A stretch of DNA of 64,000 nt from Arthonia radiata (Eukaryota > Ascomycota > Arthoniomycetes > Arthoniales > Arthoniaceae). The stretch is taken from assembly GCA_002989075.1 (NCBI GenBank), contig PSQN01000014.1:620001-684000 (forward strand), written 5' to 3'. The notes under the pieces are model-generated. The model ran no database searches, was not told where the DNA came from, and saw nothing but the letters and a program-made list of their open reading frames with translations. A program made the position numbers and the translations under genes. Of this stretch, positions 14,093 to 28,790 are shown piece after piece. The stretch's first letter is position 1, and the number at the start of each line of letters is the position of its first letter.

Positions 14093-15795
14093 AGTAGTTT
14101 ATTAATAAAACTTTTAATCTTCTTAATAGTTACATCAAATAAAATATCTAGTTTATAGTTGACTTAAATACTTTTATTAAAGTTAGTAAGATTTATAGAT
14201 AGTACTTATAAAAAGACCTTTTTTAATAGTATTTTTATCTTATTTATAAGTATCTTTATAAGTTTATTATTAGCTTAGTTAATAAAAAGTAGAATTTTTA
14301 TTAAACTAGTATACTTATTCTTACTTTACTTTAATATTTTAAAAAGACTCTTATTTTTACTTATTAATTCTATATATTTTTATAAAAAGTAGCACTACTA
14401 TTTCTTATTATTTTAGTAGAGCTTATATCTAGAAAAGTTTAATTAGTATTAAAACTTTTTTTAATATAAGAGTAGAGTTTATAAAAAAGACTTTTTTTAT
14501 TAAGTAATACTTTTTAAAAGCTAATTTACTTTAAAAGACTAGTTTAGCCTTACTTCTTTTTTTAAATATACTAATTAATAGTATTTTAGTAAAAGAACTA
14601 CTAGATAAAATAAAGAGCTTTAAGAAAGTATTCTAGATTATACTATTATACGTTACTTAGCTTCTTAATAAAACTTTTTATATTAAGTATATTTAGAGTT
14701 AGCTATATATAACTATCTTATTTACTAAAAGTTTCTATTAAGTATAGCTTAATTAAAATATAGTTTTAAATAAAAGTCTATTTTAGTTATAAGCTATAAA
14801 AAGAATATTAGCTTAAGTATATTTAGTAATAAAGATAAAATCTATAAATAAAAACTATTAATTTTTTTATATTAAATTTACTTTTAAGATAAGTAAATAA
14901 AGCTTAAAGTTACTATATAGCTTCTATAGAGTTTATATACTTTAATTACTAGCTACTATAGAGCCTCTCTATATTAAATTATAAAGGTTAAAGTCTTTTA
15001 ATAGTATATATTTATCTATAGTACTTTAAAAAGTATTATAAATAGTAAACTATATAGTAAAAGTATTACTGCTACTTTTTAAATTATATATATTAATAAT
15101 ACTAATTAACTCTATATTAGTACTATAAGTAAGCTAAGTTATAAATAGTCTAAATCAATAGAAGACTATACTATTCTCTAATAGACTATAGCTAACTAAA
15201 AAGCTATCTTTATTAGAAAAATAGGATTAAAGTCTAACTTATATAACTTTAGATAGTAGATTAAGCTAGTATAACTATTCTATCTTAGCTTTTAGAGTAT
15301 AATAATAAGTCTATTTTTAAGTAAATTGGAGAAGAGTCTTATAGCCCTTCTATTTATATTACTATAATTATATTATATAATCTAGTATTCTATTATTTAT
15401 TTTTTCTTTCTACTATAGTATATATTAGGTAACTACTAAGGAATAGTATTTCTTAGACTAAGTTCTTTATAGCTAAATAATAAAGATTAGCTAGTCTACC
15501 TAATAAGTAGACTTAAGCTAGTAAGCTACCTTTTACTTTTCTATTTAAAAGACAAATCTTTTAAACTTTATCTATATAACTATTATATACTAAATATATT
15601 ATAACTATACTATAAAGTATATCTAGTATATTTAAATATTCTTATAATAAATTAAAAAGCTATATATATTTAGTACTACTAGGCTAAATAGTTCTTACTA
15701 TAGTTTATATAAAAGGTATACTCTATACTAACTATTAGTATTTCTATTACTAATACTTAAAGTAGTTTTTAATTTAAATTATATAGTTAGAGTCT
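14093..15795. repeat. dispersed repeat family A, copy 2
   Basis: Same-orientation partner of 1857-3425. It starts immediately after the RNase H-like part of the gypsy fossil and carries an extra stretch of about 110 bp (about 14,585-14,700) missing from copy 1. Having at least two long copies makes it a valid RIP target. Confidence 0.75.
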
Positions 15796-18410
15796 AGTAT
15801 TAAAAATAAGGCTCTTTTAAATAGACTAGTAATATATAGGCTAGGTTAGAAAACTAACTACTAGTAAGCTATATATTTTTATATCTTTATATATACTATT
15901 CTTACTCTCTTAAAAGCTAGTTAACTCTAGTATAAAGTAAAGCTAGTTTATCTAAGTAATTTGAATAAGGTCTACTATCTTTATAAAGCTGTATTTAATA
16001 GTTTTCTATAAAGCTAGATTTACTATCTCTTTACTTTATCTAATCTCTTTAGTAGTATACTTAGAACCTTAATAAAAAAGTTTTTGTAAAAAACTAAAAA
16101 GTTTAGTATTAAAACTATTTTCTATACTTAAAGTATAGTTTATATATTAAAGAGTATAATATCTATAGTACTACTTTAAAAAGTTTTAATTACTATAGTA
16201 GCTAAAATTATTTTTTAAATTTTCTTAAAAAGTTTTTAATTTTCTATTTATTTAGCTTTTTTGATTTAAATCTATATAGTAGATTAATCTTACTAAGCTA
16301 CTTTTATAAACTTTATACTTAAAGTATATACTATAATAGTAGTCTATATATACTATACTAAGAGTATTATAACTATCTTTTCTATACTCTTTACTTTATA
16401 CTTTACTATACTTAAAGCTTCTCTTCTATTTATTATATACTTTTTATATTTAAGTATATCTCTAAGATTCTTTATAGCTCTAATAAAACTTAACTAGTTA
16501 GTACTCTATAGTACTATAAGAGTACTCTAAACATAGTTTAATATACTATATAGTTTCTAAATACTATTCTTTTAATTTTAAGTACTTCTTTTATATAGTA
16601 GAGCCTTATTACTTTATTCATTTATCTTTATAAGTATAGTATATATATTATATATACTATATATTATATATACTATATATTTTTTCTACTTTTATACCTA
16701 CTGTAATACTTATTTAATATATAAATATATAATATTTTCTAATTAATTATATATTTCTTAGATAAATACTTATTGGATACTTATATCTATATTATTATTA
16801 AAGCTTTTTATCTACTTTAATTATATTAAGTAGTATAGAAGCTATTAAAGAAAACTAAGTAAATATACTAAGAAATATTTAAAAATTAAGACTTTTATAC
16901 TAAGCTTCTAACATAGTAAGCTTTTATAAGTAATATATATATTTAATTTTAGTTTTTAAAGATAGCTTTAATAAAAGATAGCCTTTTTTTTATTTATATT
17001 GTTAAAATTATAGAATAGCTACTATATAGAGTTATAATAACTAGTCTAATTAATATAGTACTTTATTTAGTAGTAATAACTGTATAAGTTTATAACTAAT
17101 TTTATGTTATATGTAGAAATATTCTTATTAAAAATATTTAGTATTTAGAGTTTAAGATCTATTCATTTTAAATAAATATTATTAAAGACTAAATAGAGTA
17201 ATTTAATATAAGAAGTATTACTAATTATTTTTTTTTTTTTAGAAATTTAAAATAAATATTTAATAAATTAACTATTTTATTAATATTATATAGTTTTAAA
17301 TTTCTAAAAAATATAGTTTTTTTTATAATATAGTAAAGTAAATTAGTAGTACTAATTTACTAAGTATACTTATCAAATTTATAACTTTTTAATTACTTTT
17401 CTATATTAGTACTATACTTATTTCATTATAAACTTTAAAGTACTCTAAGCTTTAAAAATATTTAATTTAAAAAGTTAAGTATAAATAAATAATAATTAAA
17501 TAATATAAAGTATAGTATAAACTTAGTAGTAGTATTAATATAATTATTAAAGTAAATCCTTATAATTAAAAGATACTTAGCTTAGTTATTTTATAGTTAT
17601 ACTTGTATATTTAGTTTATTTATTTTTTTAAAGAATAGTATACTATTAATAATTTATAATTAATCTTAAAAGTTTTATAAAAGCTTTTTCAAAAAGTTTA
17701 ATAAAATATATAGCTTTACCTAGTTAGTAAAAAGAAATTATAAAAAAACAAATAAAAAAGAAAATATACTTAGTAAAGACTTTAATAGTAAAAAAAGTAT
17801 TAATACTATATATTTAAATAATTTAAACTTATTTAGTAAGATAGTTTATTATTTAATAAACATAATAAAAAATTCATTTATAATATATAGTCTTTCAAGA
17901 AACCAATAAAAAATAATGTATTTTAAATAGTTTAGTTATAAAGAATATTTTAATATATAAAAAGTAAAAATTAATAGTAAAAATAGTATTTAGTCTTCTT
18001 AGTAGCTATATATTAGTAAGTTATAATACTACTAGAAAAAGACTCTTTAAAATATAGTATTTATTATAATTTTTAAAGCTATAAATATTAGAGTTAAAAG
18101 CTCAATAAATTTGTTTTATAGTTTTATTGTATTTATAAGTAGTCTTTTAGTTTACTAGATTTTTTAAATCTTTAAAAAATTTAACTTAAATTTTAATTTA
18201 TTATAACTGATATAGATTAAAGAATCTAATAAAGTTTAATTAATTATACTCTTTATAGTAAATATATTCTTTTAAACTATAAGATACCTACGCCTATGTA
18301 AAGGTCTCTGTATAAGTTTTAATCTATTTTTTCTCTATTATAAGTTTCTAGATTATTCTATAGATAGCTATTATTACTTTCGTAGCTTTTATAATTTTTA
18401 TTCTAGTACT

Positions 18411-18805
18411 ATTACTATTTCTACTACTATTTCTACTCTTATTTCTACTACTAATTTTACTAATATTTCTATTATTATCTCTATTATTATTATTTCTATT
18501 ACTAATTCTATTATTATTTCTATAATTAGTTATACTACTAAACCTACTATTATTTCTACCACTATTACTATTACTATTATCTCTATTATCTCTATTATAA
18601 TTTATACTACATATTCTATTATTATTTGTACTATTAATTCTACTACTAAGCCTACTATTATTTCTTCTGTTACTTATATATTATCTCTATTATTTTAAAT
18701 ATTTCTGTTTCTAATATTTCTACTAGATATTCTTCTTATTTCTACTTTCTCTACTTTCTCTACTATTTCCCTTATTTCTCTCATTCTCTATTATTTTCTA
18801 GTATT
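18411..18805. repeat. imperfect TTCTACTA/TATTATT simple repeat
   Basis: About 400 bp of pyrimidine-biased low-complexity sequence is built from variants of TTTCTACTACTA and TTTCTATTATTATC, with strong strand asymmetry (almost no G). It looks like a degenerate trinucleotide array, possibly a RIP-altered coding or subterminal array. No function is evident. Confidence 0.7.
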
Positions 18806-21117
18806 TCTAGTAGTATTAATAAGAAATAAAACATATATAGTTATATAATTGAGGCTTAATATATATTAGTCTTAGCGCTATATAGTCCTAGTACCTTATT
18901 ATACAACATAAAGCCTAGTATATATTATATCTATCTTATTATATATACTTATAGTCTAAATAATATTATATCTCTAAGAAAACTACTATAATAAAGAGCT
19001 CTTTTATAGAACTCTCTTTAATACTTACTATAGTAAGAAATAAACTTAGATTATACATAGAATCTATATTAGATACTAATATTATATATAAGTAAGTCTT
19101 AGTTCTATATAGCTCTATAGTTCTATAGAGTCTATAATTATCTTCTAGCTTTTAATAGAGTATGAACTTGTCCTAGAAATAATAGATTCATAAAATTAAG
19201 TATATCTTTATTATAAAGATATATATTAAAATTATATATAAGCTAATATTCCTTAGTTTATAAAGTTTATTTTCTATTATATATAATATTCAAAATATCT
19301 TTAAAATTAGATAAATATAGCCTCTAGCTATTACTCTTTTAGAAAATGATTCAACTCTAGATATATAAGAGCTAAAGATATAAATATATATTAGATAAAC
19401 AATTTATTAAGATTTAAATAAGAATACTAGCTTTAGTATTTTTTATTCTGAAATATTAATTATAATGAAAGTTAAAATTAAATAAAAATCTACTTTATTA
19501 AGTTTTTTAGAAATTAAAGTTTTCTGTTAGGTATTATAAAGTATCTTAGAGGCCCTCTTAGAAGTTTAGAAATAGTTATAATATAGTTATAAAAAGGGTT
19601 TTAATATAGTTTTTAGTATCTATACTATACTAATCTAAATTAAATAAACTACTAAAACTATATAAAAACTAGAATATTTTCTAAGATAAACTCTATATCT
19701 AGACTAAGTAAAGACTCTGTATCTAATAGCTACTACTAATTTAATAAACTATATATAAAGTTATAGATAATATACTAGTATATATTTACTTATCTATATA
19801 AACATATTTAAAATAATATACTAATTTACATCGTATACTAATCATTTAAATTATTGGGAATTTTAAGAAAATTATCTAGAAAAGTTTTAGTTACGGTTAT
19901 AAGATTTAATTTCATATACTATATGTAATAAAATACTACTATTAAGCTATATATAAATCTATTTTAGAAAGCTACACTAGGTTTATCTAATCTTATTTAA
20001 AAGAAGAAATAGCTATCTATCTAGTAATATAAAGCTAACCTACTATCTAGTAACTGTCTTTGGATAAAAAAGATATTAAAAATTTAAAATCTAGACTGAA
20101 AGCTACTATAGAAAGCTATTTTACTATTTATTATAGTACCTACTAGGCTAAGCTAGACTTAAGATAAAAAGTAAAGGTATAAATTCTAAATCTTATTACT
20201 ACTACTTATAATAGAACTAGATAAAGATCTAGATAAAAATTTTAATTCTAAGTATAATTAGACCGGTAGCAAGTTATTAGTAAGCAATAAAGTTATAATA
20301 GAGCTATAATATAGTAGTAAAACTAGATTAAATTTTTTTTACCTATAGTAGTACTAATAAGAATTATTAAAATTTGGTTATCAGTAGGAACAAATATCTT
20401 AGTAGTAGTAGCGGTTATAAATCCCTAGAACTAGTATATAATAGTATTAAACAGTTCTAGACCTATAGTATAATAGTTAAGTAATAGTAATATACTAAGA
20501 TTATAATAGTATTCTAACCTATAGAATAGGCTATAAGGTAGTATTAAAGCCTATAGAACTTATTATCTAAAACCTATATACTAGAATAGATTTAAATCTA
20601 TGTATCTCTTATTTTTTAATATTCTAAGCTAATATATACTTCTAAATTAAAAGTCGAAGTTTAAGAAGTTAAGATTATTTAGATAATCTTAAAAACTCTA
20701 GCTATATTGTCTAGTAAGATAAAATCAGTTTAGCTTATCTATAAAAGATTAAGTTTATTGATTAATAGTAGTAATTTCTAAAGTTTTTAAAACTAGACTA
20801 GTACATCTAGGTCTAGCTTTACTAAATCTAGATATACTAGATCTAGACTTACTAGCTTTATTAGAATATCTAGTATTAGTAGCTAAGTTATTGTTACTAG
20901 TATTATTATCTAGATTAGGGCTAGAAATTAATATAGTTAATTAATCTTCTAGACTTTATTTTTCTAGATTGTCCTCTAGATTATCTTCTAGATTATCTTC
21001 CAAATTAGAACTAGGCTCAATTATACTAGTAGATAGATTATCAATTAGCTTAGAGCTATTATAATTAGATTAGTATATTAACTTAGTTCTAATCTAAGAT
21101 TTAGTAATAATCTAGTT

Positions 21118-21500
21118 TAGATTAGCTCTATATATAATTTAAACTAAATCTAAACTAGAGTTCTAGTTTAGATTATAATACTATATTTTCTAAAAAAAAA
21201 TCATATAGATCTTAATATCTTATAGGATATATCTTATAACTAAATTATTCTATCTAGTCTAGACAGTTTAATATATAAACTTAAAAATATAGATCTATAT
21301 AATTATACTTATAATATAAGTAAAATTATTTTAAAATATAAATAAAGTAAATTCTTAAAATATATATAGTTTTTAAATATATATATAGCTTTTTAAGCTA
21401 ATATAGCTTATAATCTAGTCTATCTAAGCTCTAATAGAATATTCTAGATTATAATTAGCTGCTTTTAGTATTTTCTTCTATTCTTAGTATATACTAGACT
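21118..21500. repeat. dispersed repeat family B, copy 1
   Basis: Shares order and wording with 23,370-23,800 in the same orientation: a TTTAAACTAAxTxTxAACTAG start, GTTCTAGTTTA, ATTATATTTTCTAAAAA, ATAATTATACTTATAATA and AGCTTTTTA blocks. The copies are diverged but clearly related. They may be ends of the hAT-like family found further right, but this was not proven. Confidence 0.6.
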
Positions 21501-23369
21501 CTTCTATAATATTGACTAGTAGTATAATTTTAGCTATAAACTACATTACTATATTAAGCTATTTTTTTACTTAGTTCTCTTTTACTATTTATAATAAAGA
21601 AACAGTTTTCCTCTAGTAGTAGATTATACTCTATAAATAGATCTATATTATAGAAGCTATTTTATTTATATATTTAAGAGCTTTAGCTTTAATAATAATA
21701 TATATATAAATATAAGTATTTGTATAATTATATGTTAAATAAATCTTATAGTAGGTATAAGAGTATAATATATACCATACCTATAGAAGTAAGTAATTAA
21801 AGTAGTTGAGCTCTATAATATAAGAGAAGGACTTTAAATTAAAATAGTAGTATCTAAAAATTATATAGTATATAAGACTATATCTAAAGTATCCTTATAA
21901 TACTATACAATACTAACTACCTAAGTTTTACTAGAGCTATATAGAATCTTAAAGATATACTAGAATGTAAAAAGTATATAATAAATAGAAAAGAGGTCTT
22001 AAGTATAGTAGAGTATAAACTTAAGAATATAGAAAAGATACTAGTAGTACTTCTTAGATATAGTATTCTTAGGCTACTATTATAGTATGTATACTAAATA
22101 TAGAGCTTATAAAAGTAGCTTAATATAATTACTCTACCTAGTTAATAACTAAGTAAGTAAAAATTTAGAAATTTTTAACTTCGTTTTTTTAACTACTAGT
22201 ATTAAATAATAGATAGTAGCTACAAGTAAGTATATAAGATATAACTAATAGTTACTAAGTATAGAATACTATTAGTATATTTAAGTCTATAAGTCTATAG
22301 CTTCCTTGGAAGATACTAGCTTACTTTACAAGTAAAGCTATAAAGATATATTATTTATATAAATTAGTATTAGTAAGAGTAATAGTAGACTAAATTTAAG
22401 ACCTTATATATCTAAACTCTATATTTCTTCTTATTGAAAAATAATTCTTAGAAACTATATAGTATATTAAACTATATTTAGAGTATCTTTATAGTACTTA
22501 TTATAGTTCAGTTTTAGGCCCTATTGGCTCTTACTATCTTAACTTAATTTCTAACCTATATCTTAATAATTAAACAGTATATTTAAACTATACTATTGTC
22601 TCTAACCTTTCTATTTCTAGTTTAGCATATTAATTAGGTAATTTAGATCTTATTAATATACAGAGGTATTGCCTATTATCTTATTCTTATTCTATATCTA
22701 ATTCTTTTTATATCTACTATTTAAATAGAGCTCTTAGTACTATATTCCTACTATTACTAGTTTACCTTCTTATATTAGAATTAGATTAAAACTACGATAG
22801 CGGCTACTATAGTCTATTATATATAATTTTAATAGTAATTAGTCTTTATTATTATTATTTATTTGAGTTCTCTCTAATCCTTAGCTCTAGTCTATACCTA
22901 CCTATAGTATAGAACTACTCTATTTCTCCTTCTTCTAAGGCTATATTAGGTTATATAGATCTTTTAGTCCTTATTAAGTACTTTTAAGTTATACTTTCTT
23001 TATCTAAGTTCTATAGAGTACTATATACGCCTATTTATAAGGGTTCTAAGTTCTAGTTCTATGTTCTAAATCTTAGTTATACTATAGTATAAATTATATT
23101 CTACTATACCTCTCTCCTCTAAATAATTATCTAAAGAAGCTATTTATATTAATATACTCTAAAGTACTAAAGACTATCTTTAATTTTTAGATAGCAATAC
23201 TATAGCAGCTGTATAAGAGATAAGATGTTAGTTTAATATAGCTCTCTAATAATATACCTAGTCTAAAATATTCTAGACTAAGACAAAACTAAGAAAGCTT
23301 ACTAATACTATTAATAAGCTCTAAGCAGCCTATTCAGTATATTAAATTGCTTCTAATCTAGAGTTTAGT

Positions 23370-23800
23370 TCTAATTTAGTTTAAATTAGCCCTATATCTA
23401 ATTTAAACTAAGTTTGAACTAGGGTTCTAGTTTAAATTCGGTTTAAACCGGATTATGATATTATATTTTCTAAAAAGGCAATTACATAGAACTAATAAAC
23501 TAGTATATAATATCTTAGAGCTAGACTACTTTTACTACTCTAGATAGTTAGATATCTAGATCTAAATTTATAAATTTATATAATTATACTTATAATACTA
23601 GTATAATAGTAATTTAAATATAAATAGAATACTTAATATATTATATACTAAGAACTTAGATAAATTATAATTTATCTAGCTTTTTATATTAGCCTCTAAT
23701 AGAGTAATCTAAAGTAGAACTAGCTTCTATAAGTATCTCCTTCTATTATTTATAGATATCTAACTTTCTTATAATACTTTTTAGCTCTTTAGCTCTATCT
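23370..23800. repeat. dispersed repeat family B, copy 2
   Basis: Direct-orientation partner of 21,118-21,500, somewhat less RIPped (it still has GGTTTAAACCGG). Just left of it, at about 23,334-23,365, CAGTATATTAAATTG plus flanking bases recurs in inverted orientation at about 29,440-29,467. This could mark opposite ends of one element about 6.1 kb long. Confidence 0.55.
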
Positions 23801-25642
23801 AGCTCTTTAAAATATAAATAATTATCTCTAAACTGACGAAGATAACTATATAGCCCTCTTTTAATATCTCTTATAAGATTAAAGTTTTCATTAAGTAGTA
23901 GGCTATATTTACTTATAAGGTCTAATTTAATTAGTTCTAATAAAAGTTAATAAATAATCCAGATTACTAATATAGTCTTAGTATATCATTAATATAGCTT
24001 CTAATAAACTTTTCTATAGTAGTAATATTTTTATTATATGTAATAGGTCTAGTCTCATCTTTTAGCTATAGCTTAATACAATATTCTATAATACTATTAC
24101 TAATAGTATAAGTATAGTATATATTAGTATAGAGTAATTCTATTTTTTTACTAATAGAATTTAATTAATTAATTAAATTGAATTTTTATTAATCTTCTAC
24201 TAGTATAGTAGTTATATTAGAATTTTTACTATAAAACTAGTTTAAGAGCGAAACTCTCTATTTAGATATCTATTATCTAATTAGTGAGTATATATATAAC
24301 CAGATATATATTTAAACTTATATACTGGCTAAAAGTAGTATAGATTAATATTAGTTTAGTTTAGATTTAGATCTAGATAGGACTTAGAGCTATATTAGAA
24401 AGATAAAAAAAACTATTTAAGAGGTTAGAGTAGCCTACTATATAGATAGAATATAAATAAGATTACTAAGTAGATTACTAATAGATTTCTAATATATTAC
24501 TAATATAGTATAATTAATAAGTATTAGTAAGAATAAAATTAAGATTACTAAATAATTTGTAAGCTACTTATAAATCTAAATTTAATCTAGACTTTAAAAT
24601 ATCTTGTTATAAGCTATTCTTTCTTAATAGAGATTATCTAAAAAAAGATGAAATTAAAAAGTCTTTAGTTATATCTAATAAATATTTTTTTTAGGCTCTA
24701 GCTATTAAAATTACCTAGATAGGAAGCTAGTCTTAAGAGTTAATAATTTACTTACTAGTAAGAGTTGCTTTATAATTATAATAGATTAATAATTGGATAA
24801 ATCTTAGTTTAAATACTATAAAAAAGATATTTAGTAATTATAGCTATAATTAGATATTAATAAACTTTATAATTAGTAAGCTACTTTAATGTCTAGAACA
24901 ATTCCTAGCTAATTTTAAATCTTATTTTGAGTTAATTTTAGAGTAGTTTTTAATTATATTAGGCCTCTCCTTCCTCTTCTAAAATTAAATTTTCTTTCTT
25001 ATTAGTATCTAGATATATCTTATCATCTAGCCTACTATTGAACTAGCTACTAAACTACTAGTAATCTAGTAATATCTCTATCTAAGTTAGTTTACCTATC
25101 TTCAAAGTTATTATCTAGTTTTTTACTAATAATTTTTAGATTACCTATAGCTCTATTATTAATATTCGACTACGCTAGTATATATCATACTCTTATAGCT
25201 AAGTATCCTTTTATTACTACGCTTAAAGAGGCTAGAGCTACTAGTCTAGCAACTAATTTTAACTATTCTATCAAACTTAGAAATTAAATCCTTAAACTTT
25301 ATAAGGTACTAGTATCTTAAATTTATCTAAAAGGTAGGTAATATTTAGTCTACATTTAGATTTCATTTTTTTTTCTAATAGTTATCTAAATACTCAATTA
25401 ACTAGCGATTTATGATATTAATATATTGCTAGAAAGATAGAAGATTAGTATCTTAGTCAACTTGTAAACTCTATTTATAAGGATATTAGCCCTACTAGGC
25501 TAAATATAGAAAGTAGACGTCTAACTCATTACTAGATAAAGATAGCTACTATAATTAATTAGGATTTTAAGGTAGATAAGGATCTATTTAAAGAGCTAAA
25601 TACTATTAAAACTATTAGCTTTGAACTTATTTATTTATATTC

Positions 25643-25702
25643 TATATAGATATATAGATATATAGAAATATAGAAATATAGAAATATAGAAATATAAATA
25701 TA
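25643..25702. repeat. short tandem array of ATATAGAAATATAGA type
   Basis: Short tandem units ATATAGAT and then AAATATAG follow one another about eight times. It is AT-only simple sequence with no sign of function. Confidence 0.7.
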
Positions 25703-25843
25703 TATAGAAGTATAGTTTTATATAGTCTTATTTAGTAGTTTGGAAAGTATAAATAAAGTATATTTTTATATTATTATTTCTAGAATTAAGCTTAAGTATT
25801 AGATATTATATTTATAATTTTATTTTTCATTTAAAAAGTTATT

Positions 25844-26016
25844 GCTAATCTAGGATTACTAAGCTATTTTTTAATCTAGACTACTAGTCTAGATTAGTAA
25901 TTAAAAGTTCTAATTTAGACTTACTAATCTTAATTTCTAATCTAGAATTACTAATTATAATTTCTAATCTAGATTACTAAGCTTAATTCCTAATCTAGAT
26001 TACTAATCTAAATTAT
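25844..26016. repeat. cluster of TAATCTAGATTACTAA-like repeats (possible hAT subterminal repeats)
   Basis: At least six variants of the palindromic core AATCTAGATTA are packed into about 170 bp directly upstream of the hAT-like transposase remnant. The same core recurs near 29,427-29,445. hAT transposons often carry clustered short subterminal repeats bound by transposase, so this may be the left subterminal region. That reading is an inference. Confidence 0.5.
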
Positions 26017-26161
26017 TTATTTAGAATTTAGAATATATATATCTACTATCCATCCCACTTAAAATGTTTTAGTATCTAATATTAGTCTACTATATTATCT
26101 AGTATATTATTACTACTACACCTATCTAGTCATTTACCATTATATCTAGTAACTTACTACT

Positions 26162-28790
26162 ATGTCTTAGAACAATCCTACTAGCTCTAGCTTAGAATAA
26201 TTTTTCTAAAATATAAAGGATTTAGATTTAGAACCTGGTAAGATAAAAGATACTATAGCCTCCTCCTACAGCTTTAGGATTAACTAGAATAGTTAAAATT
26301 TAAAGTTTATTATCTAAAACTAGTACTAATAAGCCTTATTCAAAAACCTATATACTAGCTTAGTACAGAACTAGTACTAGAAATTTAATAAAATATTTAG
26401 AATAATACTATCCTAATTATTCTAGAAACAAAGAGGAAAAGGATATAAAAATAATAGAAAATACTAGAGCTAAAGCTTTAGAAGATCTAGAGGGTAAGTA
26501 TATATTTAGTACTAGTTCCAATATAAATAATATACTAATTAATATTTATTAAAAAACTCTAATACTAGCAATTTTACTAGCAGTAGAGCAACTACTAGTA
26601 TTACTAGTAAAAGACCTATAAGAGACTTATTCTTTTGAACTAGCTTTATAAAAAAAATAGACATTAAAAAGCCTCTAATATAGAAGCTAGCTATAGAGAG
26701 GGTATTATTTAATCTATAATTAAAAATAACCTCCTTTTAAGGGTACTAAATAGTAATTCTTTCATAGAATTACTAGCTCTAGTAAAGCTATAAGTTTGAC
26801 TCTATTTATCCTTTTATCTATTTATTTTTATTCTAGTTTTTTAGTAATCTACTAGTAGTACTAAGCCCTATAGTATATTTTATTATATTATTAGTTATGT
26901 TATTTGGACTAAATAATATAGAGGATTACTAATTATTAGCCCTTATATTATTTAAAAGGATCTAGAATTAATTCATAAGAATCTAATTTAACTAGAACTA
27001 GAATAATATAAGACTAAAAATAGCCTAATTAGTCTAACTTTAGATATATAGACCTCTAGTAATTCTATTCACTATCTAGGAATTACTATATACTATATTA
27101 ATAGTACTTTTATTATTAAAAATACTATTTAAGGCCTAGTACTACTAGAATAGATATATAAAGGTAATTATCTTTATAGTATACTAATAGAAATACTAAA
27201 AGACTTTAAAATAGAGTCTTCTATATCTAGATAAGCTAGTATATTTATATTTTATAGATATAAGAAGATATAACTAACTAAAATTTAGTATTACTAGGAA
27301 TAATATTAAGAATATAAATAAACTTATAAAAATTTATTAAAAGTCTAGCTATTTAGAAGATAGTAATATTTGACTAGTTAATATTAGATACTTAGTATAT
27401 ATTATAAGCTTAGTAGTTTAAACTTTTTTATAAGAGCTAGCTATAGAGTTTAATATACGTGAGCTATTAAAAGCTTAATTAGAAATAATAGATATACTAT
27501 AAAGTGTAATATATGTAAGCTATTAAAAACTTAATTAGAGATACTCGATATACTATAATAATTATACTACTATTTTAAAGTATACTGATATGAGTTTAGA
27601 AGCTACTTCTACTACTATTCATAAGCTACTACTAGCTAAAGTTTAAAAGTTAATTAATAAAATTTAATATAGCCTCTAACTAAAACAAGACTTAGAAAAT
27701 AAGCTAAAAGTCTAGATATAAGTAAGTCTACCTTATATCTAGATAATAAAACTAGATAGAACTTAAGTATTTCTACTATATTAGCTAGAATATTAAATTC
27801 TATAATACTAATATAGTAAAGTTATAAGCTAATATCCTTAGTAATTAGATTTCTTATAGAGCTTCATAAATTAATAAAGGGCACTAGCATCTTAATAGTT
27901 AAAATATTTAAAAAAGTAATAATAAAGCTATAAGGTAGTAGCTATTCTACCTTATATTATAGTCTACTATACTCTATTATATTAAAGAAGCTAGAAGATA
28001 CTAAAAATAATAATAATAATCTTGTTATTAAAATAGTATTAGAATCTAGTCTAAAAAAGCTAATAAAATATTAAAATATTAATTTAAAAAAAAGATAAAC
28101 TACTATTTATAATAATAATACTAGATTCTAGACGTAAATTAAATACGTTTAGATATCTAGATTATAAAGATAATAAGATCAAAATAATTCAAAATAAGTT
28201 TTCTACTAAATATAATATATAAGTTACTAAATATATCTAATTTAGATATAAGATCTAATTACTTATCTAGTATAAAGAGCTTTATAGTTAGATCTAGTAA
28301 TTATATTATTAGATCTAATAAAATAGTAGATACTACTAGTTTTACTAGATCTAATCTAGACAATATTAGTAGTAACAACAATAAATATAGCGATAGAGAG
28401 AATGATAACAATATTAAATATATTAATTATTTTTAAAGCTCTAAGGTATTAAAATTAGTAAGTTTATCTAATATAATCTAGATCTAATCTAGATCTAATA
28501 CTAATTGTAATATAGACCAATCCTATAAAATGATAGTAATTAAATAAAAATTAACATTCTATCCTAGCCTACTTACTATTAATATATCTAGCTATTCTAG
28601 CTACTTTAGCTCCTATAAAATCTAAATTCTCTTAGAGCTTAGATATAGTTAATAAAAAAGAAAACTAAGTAGCTAAGAATAGTATAAGTATTATACTATA
28701 TTTAAAAGGCTAAGCTTCTTATTTAGATAAGGAGGATAATATCAAAAATCTAGCTAAAAGGACTAAAACTACTAAAAGAAAGTAAAAAGA
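26162..28790 (+). mobile_element. hAT-superfamily DNA transposon remnant (transposase)
   Basis: The plus strand begins with ATG at 26,162 and, read through RIP-type stops, gives a Ser/Asn-rich start. A segment near 26,380-26,440 resembles the end of a BED-type zinc finger (TSNLxKHLxxxYPNxS pattern). Near 28,560-28,700 the sequence resembles the C-terminal hAT dimerisation domain: a LAxLxLxxLxI core, then an SxFSxxxxIVNKKRxxL-like block and a CLK-like block. The order and spacing fit a hAT transposase of about 850 codons. Numerous stops at expected Gln/Trp codons show it is dead. Subterminal repeats lie at 25.84-26.02 kb; outer ends were not fixed. Confidence 0.6.
27451..27562. repeat. 56-bp tandem duplication inside the hAT remnant
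   Basis: TAATATACGTGAGCTATTAA and the following bases at 27,451-27,506 are repeated at 27,507-27,562 as TAATATATGTAAGCTATTAA, with several transition differences. The duplication predates at least part of the RIP. Confidence 0.65.

Noticed and set aside
25844-26016. Regularly spaced short repeats considered as a CRISPR array
   Set aside because: The genome is fungal; repeats are short, palindromic, irregularly spaced and beside a hAT remnant.
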